Shown one piece after another: positions 18,301 to 21,534 of a stretch of DNA of 21,534 bases. Source of the stretch: Trichomonas tenax. Its lineage: Eukaryota > Parabasalia > Trichomonadida > Trichomonadidae. The translations under genes were made by a program, and so were the position numbers. The stretch covers positions 1 through 21,534 of the forward strand of contig JALKBU010000892.1 in NCBI GenBank assembly GCA_023091735.1, in the 5' to 3' direction. How positions within the stretch are numbered: the stretch's first letter is position 1; every line of letters starts with the position of its first letter. Under the pieces are notes generated by a model, which was not told the origin of the DNA, did not search any database, and was given only the letters and a program-made list of their open reading frames with translations.

Positions 18301-19120
18301 ATGCTATAAATTCTGCGCACTTTACGAGAAGCTGGGCACGAGCACAAGCTTCCATGATCATTTCGAAGTAGTAATGAAAATTCCGAAGATAAAATTCTGG
18401 ATTTGCTCTAACTAACTGTGTAATTATTGTTAATGACGAAAATACTTTGTTTAACGATCCGAGAGATAATAATCTTGTGCAAATAATCGTGAAAAAATTC
18501 ATATTTGATTCCAGTTCGCTGCGACCATATCGTATTGATGCTCTTGTGAACATGAAAATCATGTCAGCAGTCGCTCTCACGAGCTGTGCCGATGGATGCG
18601 AGATAAGAACCCAAATCACAGGTTGCAGTTGCATGAAATTCATAACGATATCACTACCGTCATTTGCTGACATCGCACTAAGCATGTGTACAGCAGCTAT
18701 ATGTCTTGATCGTCGGCCTGTAGCGCGAATCCATCCGATACATCGATCGAACAAATGTGAAACGTAGCGAGATTGTTCAATATTTGGGTGGTGGATCAAC
18801 TTGCCGGCGACCCAGCTCGTGAAAAGTACGTATTCAGTATCTACTTGTGGGATAATTCTGTCGAATATTCTTGCTAATTTTGGAAAGTCTGGATAACCGA
18901 ACGAATGAAGACTTAAAATACCGATTCCTGTCCTCACTGCGTCCTCTACAAGTGGCTGTCTCGATAAATCTCTAAGAATTTGAAAAAAGTCATCGATATA
19001 CTTATTAAAATTGTTATTCGAGACTCGTTCCATCTCTAGAAAAAAGGACAAGTAGAATTTTTCGTATGATTTCTTCATATCCTCAAATTTCGGGGGAATT
19101 TCGAGGGATGGAAGATTCAT
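12323..19120 (-). CDS. TOR: TOR (target of rapamycin) serine/threonine kinase
   Basis: Complete 2265-residue PIKK, somewhat shorter than human mTOR (2549). HEAT-like helices fill about 1-1150 and a FAT region about 1190-1740. The FRB domain lies about 1760-1855, beginning AAVTWYEK (W1767). TOR-specific AVPGTYKPG precedes the kinase, which has Lys1928 in YLVKGHEDLR, the catalytic loop GLGDRHPSNLL (Asp2078) and HIDFGDCFE (Asp2097). The FATC ends KMYSGWCPFW at the very C-terminus, as in TOR. All catalytic residues are present, so it should be active. IDFGDCFE and the GWCPFW end separate it from ATM, ATR, DNA-PK and SMG1. TOR couples nutrients to growth in TORC1/TORC2. The FRB pocket is altered: the residue equivalent to human Ser2035 is Phe1779. 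No introns. The ATG is the only sensible start and lies 27 nt from a TCAAAT motif. Confidence 0.96.
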   Translation of the reverse strand: MNLPSLEIPPKFEDMKKSYEKFYLSFFLEMERVSNNNFNKYIDDFFQILRDLSRQPLVEDAVRTGIGILSLHSFGYPDFPKLARIFDRIIPQVDTEYVLFTSWVAGKLIHHPNIEQSRYVSHLFDRCIGWIRATGRRSRHIAAVHMLSAMSANDGSDIVMNFMQLQPVIWVLISHPSAQLVRATADMIFMFTRASIRYGRSELESNMNFFTIICTRLLSLGSLNKVFSSLTIITQLVRANPEFYLRNFHYYFEMIMEACARAQLLVKCAEFIALTYFVFIDKNQFMNSVAPYILTFMPQIYLEFPVDIAKALDIIITQCPELFEGKLDEFKKQINKNTVDINSACIIYRALIQTFGAKVLPISEEFIKNTLESRLTKEVGGFFVQYANINTDSFKVLLCNRLLNELQTADTPASLIALDVISQMPRDALIDHETFLCLLTDNITEHSEEYTSMIPKAMYHLTTSCESLSGSIIKKLFHLAIFDRSSTVRNAILDVLAAHASKELASPEYIKYLNIFTSDDSAIVRSKAFELIAKISSINPLLISQITRDRILNYFFTLDNVPSIRTRVKIVRTMPQLINAIGMTIKIYAPTIIDICCRHIIKGEDRNKLNNFLEVAAADELFSVLCESLILVAPVDTNSMSKHVENIIPELCNHLCVNENRRLVLSCLRLLFVLLSPPASTMITRGMVPVILGACSKFLNVTRSRKARMNGLKVIGAIGILEVHQRPQIKPYEAPDFAEDNLSRQFYHPSRDNSGGVDDTLLMQPNTAEQCVTAIVSSSLLDIFKNDSLTDFHNDAALALVDVLSNPKMGVLPYFDKFVSRLLDVIERANDTDLEVCIPLYTRLIFSTGQNTSPFMDRSLDIIGRKFNSRIALQCIDLIIAFATVMKDHFVKSSANTICLLIQCLDSEKYSNERTSISVLEAFELLCEYQNDLSFLIISAVSDAIICEQTFKSVRIAALRCFDKMVRSVDVFKDLGQIVRALEFCLTVDDQDTIDAAMSLLYSLLLAQGIQFLINADLLLDYIKIHGLETPQLKSIINAVSHGQCYSNFSPIKSPASFPSKSRVAQPQAAQYIFFEESIIARVMSPALGYGIHLEQWLHSFILTAIADNPNSCIRACSTLASNYRPLAFALFRIAFYTCWRQISADGRKQISETFLSILVATENYESVVKELLELIFFMRKMDPPMNIPAQDIARACLRYGYDAFALYLQQNEMYSEKIVKPRTVLQLIEVFIQIGEWNNAHAIWKLYSPKIQSINKPETIAKLRIWDRVIPIYKEKFKRGDRSVSFRGLVKSLASMARWAELGELMPTFKKMQLADQRATSPYFANAMMHLRHWDALDDALIPAPEDSIRCFSLKAISALHSKKYDIVDKIIDNAFSLLASRPITLWADNQQIHTDTMLVAQQLVEILEMKNWTLKEDMRPSIEEVWQERLTMAPRDFELWLKILGNRAAITGVHYDSFIDFFQLRSVTMDTKIHMNAFNAIFSGYTEDSDDSLPAICYAVTQWSMGQRKEAIEKIKVLSDSVEGDLADRCHMLYASWLIETGESVNEFKEAYKQLQMMPAVSDCLLGNYKCSHRKVSNTTALFLPKAIVNAMKEDSINVNVLRMWSDVNTQLIELDPPNLPHYVTNAIDALSQCCTISPSFTDVVQLLNLFFDHANEGDIFEHTTSNCLNRLQPKLLLQASPQLLVQLSHPVPDVAQFVHDTVFNLLHEHYHELIFSVIVTKFSKDAVRSRAACNLFDEFKKMNPAAHDEVFTIRKCLLRAAVTWYEKVMQRITDAFDHYALQQFELMVDTLQSIVQMVKAPKCALHEQFKESYQINIAALERILKVFSPHNQSQMNQLTQWCKSMQTLLTEDIKKVRIIQLSSISKPLAEKTHFQLAVPGTYKPGKPIIRIQYFVGQFSVYMSKQQPKDVVIRGEDGNFYQYLVKGHEDLRLDERIMQFFRIINNFLKRETCFGAQVIQTMSVIPLSITNGLVQWVTGTDTLRSVVEQYRRLMNRDPIQEYLLTEQLSYGSYDYMMPIQKYHVISKVMSAVPDTDIANFFYLKANTAEQWHKRTVTFSVSAALTSMVGYVFGLGDRHPSNLLIDRFTGKLIHIDFGDCFERAAKRKFLPEVVPFRLTRMMCNAMGVTGPDGAFRDAFVNTSRVLRENKRILIMVLAIFVHEPLVDPKEHRSGSSNTKMDQMSFVGMTEVTGSVIDKGRVLLAEPRDKTTNTEMRARVNQKLSGTDFNENEQLSVEDQAMKLIKIATDPYNLAKMYSGWCPFW

Positions 19121-19147
19121 AGGAAAAAATTCTAAAAAAATATTTGA
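19121..19147 (-). promoter_or_regulatory. Initiator-like sequence before TOR
   Basis: On the minus strand TCAAATATTTTTTT starts 27 nt before the TOR ATG, similar in placement to the TCAAT blocks before the genes at 2236 and 9406 but less alike. The spacing to the divergent small ORF is about 110 bp, so any promoter here is compact or shared. Confidence 0.3.
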
Positions 19148-19230
19148 GAGGATATATGTTCAATATTTCAATTGAAAACGATTATTTTCTTGACTACTTT
19201 TTTTATTTTTATTCGGTAACTGTGCAATAC

Positions 19231-19362
19231 ATGTCTCGTTTTGCTCCTTTCTCGAATCCCAGCAAATCTCGCAATCTCGTCGATCATATGACTCAAAATC
19301 ACGATAGAAGTGTATCAACTCTGGGGGTCAGAACCAGATCAAAAATGTATGGGCATATATAA
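19231..19362 (+). CDS. Small basic protein of unknown function, 43 residues
   Basis: ORF starting MSRFAPFSNPSKSRN and ending RTRSKMYGHI, rich in Arg, Lys and Ser. From 19231 the base composition changes from A/T-rich to coding-like (CTC, TCC, CGC codons), so I prefer this ATG over 19144, whose extra 29 residues are Phe/Tyr/Ile-rich and look like translated spacer. The last 17 codons, stop and 17 bases beyond recur at 3869-3937. The differences there keep the frame and the stop, which suggests the frame was once under coding constraint. It is divergent from TOR with about 110 bp between. It could instead be the surviving 3' end of a larger lost gene. I do not recognise the family. Confidence 0.35.
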   Translation: MSRFAPFSNPSKSRNLVDHMTQNHDRSVSTLGVRTRSKMYGHI

Positions 19363-19377
19363 CTCTTATGTGATGCC
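19309..19377 (+). repeat. 69-bp repeat, copy 2
   Basis: Counterpart of 3869-3937 in the same orientation. It spans the C-terminal codons of the small ORF and the start of its 3' flank; similarity ends sharply after TGATGC on the right and before AGTGTATCAAC on the left. Confidence 0.65.
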
Positions 19378-20624
19378 ACACATAGTTGTAGTGTTAAACA
19401 TATATAATATCGTTTCATATTTTTCATTAACAATTTGATATCAGTTTATTATTGAGTAAATAGCAATATTTATTATACATATATCACATATCAACAACAT
19501 AGTAATATTACAAATAATACAAGCTCCTAATTGAATAATTGTTCAGTATCTTAATTTATAAATACATAAAATCATTGAGGAAACGACAATATACATAGAC
19601 GCATGCACATATTACATGTTTTTAATGTGATACACCAACTTATACTCATAGTCTCTCAATGAATATGTTGAAATTATTGATTAATAGAAATAAAGTATTC
19701 AAAAACAAAACGATGGAAAAATAATTAGCATCATATAGCCTATTTTATTAATGTAAACTGTGTCAAATAAATTGTGAAAAAACGTGACTTTTAACCTTAT
19801 ACACTTTTAAAATATGATTTATTATAACATTTACATAATGGTAATTCTAATTTTGCCAATTTTGGTCGCTAAAAACCAAATTTGAGAGTTAAATCACTTC
19901 TATCACGATTTTTTTCTTCGAATGTGTTTTTTCCTCCATAAATATTGTATGTTAGAGCTGTTTAACGATGCAATCAAAAAAGGAGAATTTCGCCTTATAC
20001 TACCGCTCGCCTTGAGTCTCACAAAGTAGGGTCTACACCCAATGAGGAACAAATAATAAACGAGCGGCAATCATTTGGGTCAGCCAATCATCCTGTTCGT
20101 ATTTCGAGCAAAAAATGCAAATATCGAACATTTACCAGTATCATGTGATATAGAATTGTGAGTATAGTATTGTTACTGTTCAGATGGATGAGTTATTCTT
20201 CTCAATTTAATAAACTTGTCAAATTTAGCCGCACAAAAAAAGAATCATCATTATTTTTGGGAGAATAACACACAGAGCTTATGTGTGAACACTTGGAGTA
20301 CTTTTTTTCCAAAAAAAAAACATATTTGTGATTAGATTTACTTATTTATCATCGACAACAACATATTTTACGTTATAAAAATGCTATACAATGGGAATAT
20401 AATATATTATAATGAGTAAGGCACATCATGGCAAATCAATGTTTTTGATGCAAGATATATCAAATATTTTAATGAAATATAGACTTTGTTAGCTAATTCT
20501 TTAATATATCATGCACAACATGATTTTGTACATTGGGGGTCAATAACTTAGCAAAAAGTTAATCCAGTAAGTTAAAAAACGAGTTTCGCCGACTTTGCGT
20601 ATCAATTTTAGACAGGCCTGCTTT
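19378..20624. other. AT-rich interval without recognisable genes
   Basis: About 1.2 kb. Most is low-complexity AT-rich DNA. A patch at about 19960-20150 has more balanced base composition and reads as broken peptide sequence in several frames (for example DAIKKGEFRLILPLALSL on plus, then stops), possibly a decayed coding remnant I cannot place. No tRNA or clear inverted repeat was found. Confidence 0.4.
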
Positions 20625-21080
20625 TTAGTCTCTTGCTTCGATATATTCATTTCCTGAACCATCTCCAGCGTTGGGGCCTCCATATCCACCCGAGTACTCT
20701 TTATCATTGTATCCGCTGCCGCCACCGGCACCAGACACAATAAGTAAGTTATCAATATTATTTTGGAATATAAAAGTGGCTTCAACACCTGTGCAACAAG
20801 CGTAATACAACATTACTGCGTTATTTCCACCTCTGTATGGTGCTATAGAGGTTAAATTTGACTTATTACAAATCCCAGTTCTTCTAATATACGCGGAAAA
20901 GGTTTCATTCTTTGTAATCTGTATCACACCTTCGCTGTGTGAGCAGCGGCAATAGTTGTTATTGTTGATATACCCTCCTTGCGCACCCCAAACTCTAAAT
21001 CGGTAATTTCCTTTGGGTAACTGGAAAGTTGTAACACTGCCAGCGTTGGATATTCGTATATCGGTCCATTGATTAGACAG
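20625..21080 (-). pseudogene. Fragment of a glycine-rich secreted protein gene
   Basis: The minus-strand open frame from 21080 to the stop at 20625 reads IRISNAGSVTTFQLPKGNYR, then FRVWGAQGGY, later NNAVMLYYAC and NLLIVSGAGGGSGYND. The 'G-Y-x-F-x-V-W-G-A-Q-G-G' opening and the 'LI-V-SGAGGGSG' block are those of glycine-rich domain proteins (Gly_rich family) abundant in trichomonads. An in-frame TAA lies directly upstream (21081-21083), there is no start codon, and a stop after YIEARD cuts off the glycine-rich tail; coding-like sequence resumes in other frames (20540-20788). So it is a 5'- and 3'-broken remnant. Such proteins are presumed extracellular; their role is unknown. Confidence 0.65.
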
Positions 21081-21257
21081 TTAGTCCCTGACTATTCTTG
21101 GTCAGCAATTGGGTCGAACTGTTCATAAATGTGAAGGAACTCAATTGATAATTGACTTGAATATTTGCGCACACATAAGAAATCAATCCTTAATCATATG
21201 AAATTGCAATCTCATATACATATGTTAGTCATATATTTCTTATTGCAATCGAGTCTA

Positions 21258-21365
21258 TGACAAAAGTGAACACCAAAAAGTGACAGAGGTACCTTAAAGT
21301 CACTTTTCATGAATAAACTGTCACTTTTTGAGCAGGCAAATTGTCACCTTTATAAAAAGTGTCAT
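21258..21365. repeat. Cluster of GTCACTTTT words in alternating orientation
   Basis: Six matches to GTCACTTTT or its complement lie within 108 bp (near 21258, 21275, 21298, 21318, 21341 and 21354). Two of them, 21275-21286 and 21318-21329, form a perfect 12-bp inverted repeat AAAAAGTGACAG / CTGTCACTTTTT. Could be binding sites, a hairpin or the end of a repeat element. Confidence 0.5.
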
Positions 21366-21534
21366 AAATATCTTTGTTGTCTAACCAATACATCCAGGTT
21401 AGTGTTTTTGACGAGCCACAACTCTATCATCAACGAGCATATACCTAACTGGTAATTGGTAAGAAAACATCGATATTTATGCATGGTTAAATTGTTGCGA
21501 GAATATTATTGGGCGAGGTCGGCCTGAGACTTCC
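21366..21534. other. Right edge, nothing identified
   Basis: The sequence is a little less AT-rich towards the end, but frames are short and cut by the window edge. No feature supported. Confidence 0.3.

Noticed and set aside
1..21534. CRISPR array, rRNA, prokaryotic operon or phage-like module
   Set aside because: No regularly spaced direct repeats, no rRNA-like sequence, and all intact genes are eukaryotic with individual spacing.

Overview
The window looks like nuclear DNA of a parabasalid protist (trichomonad, Trichomonas/Tritrichomonas type). The basis is: long intron-free genes in AT-rich DNA; short gene spacing at the conserved loci; a mix of core eukaryotic genes with decaying members of families expanded in trichomonads (ankyrin-repeat proteins, beta-helix-like surface proteins, glycine-rich secreted proteins); and short initiator-like TCA motifs just upstream of start codons. 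I cannot fix the species from sequence alone.

Layout. Four intact protein genes lie on the minus strand. (1) 233-2236 encodes a 667-residue beta-propeller/alpha-solenoid protein of the vesicle-coat or tethering (Vps-C/protocoatomer) kind. (2) 8429-9406 encodes a secreted, membrane-anchored protein that reads like a DNase I/endonuclease-exonuclease-phosphatase fold with its catalytic motifs eroded, and it carries a LAMP-like GYxxI tail. (3) 9784-11859 encodes the auxiliary subunit of the NatB N-terminal acetyltransferase (NAA25/Mdm20). (4) 12323-19120 encodes a complete TOR kinase (HEAT, FAT, FRB, kinase, FATC) whose FRB pocket lacks the usual rapamycin contacts. A tRNA-Glu(CTC) gene sits head-to-head with the NatB gene, only 44 bp away. 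A small 43-codon ORF lies divergently upstream of TOR.

Between 2237 and 8428, and again after 19378, the DNA is a gene graveyard. It holds an interval bounded by 18-bp inverted termini (2835-4580) with a 104-bp hairpin element nested inside; a truncated beta-helix-like surface-protein gene; a 175-bp near-identical second copy of its 5' part; frameshifted ankyrin-repeat remnants; two diverged copies of a short unrecognised domain; and a glycine-rich protein fragment. A 69-bp segment that includes the end of the small ORF by TOR is duplicated inside the inverted-terminus interval about 15 kb away.

Functionally, the intact genes are housekeeping or membrane-traffic genes (TOR signalling, co-translational acetylation, vesicle traffic, an endolysosomal membrane protein). 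I see no sign that they form an operon: each has its own spacing and its own initiator-like upstream sequence. All family calls are from reading motifs by eye; no database search was run.
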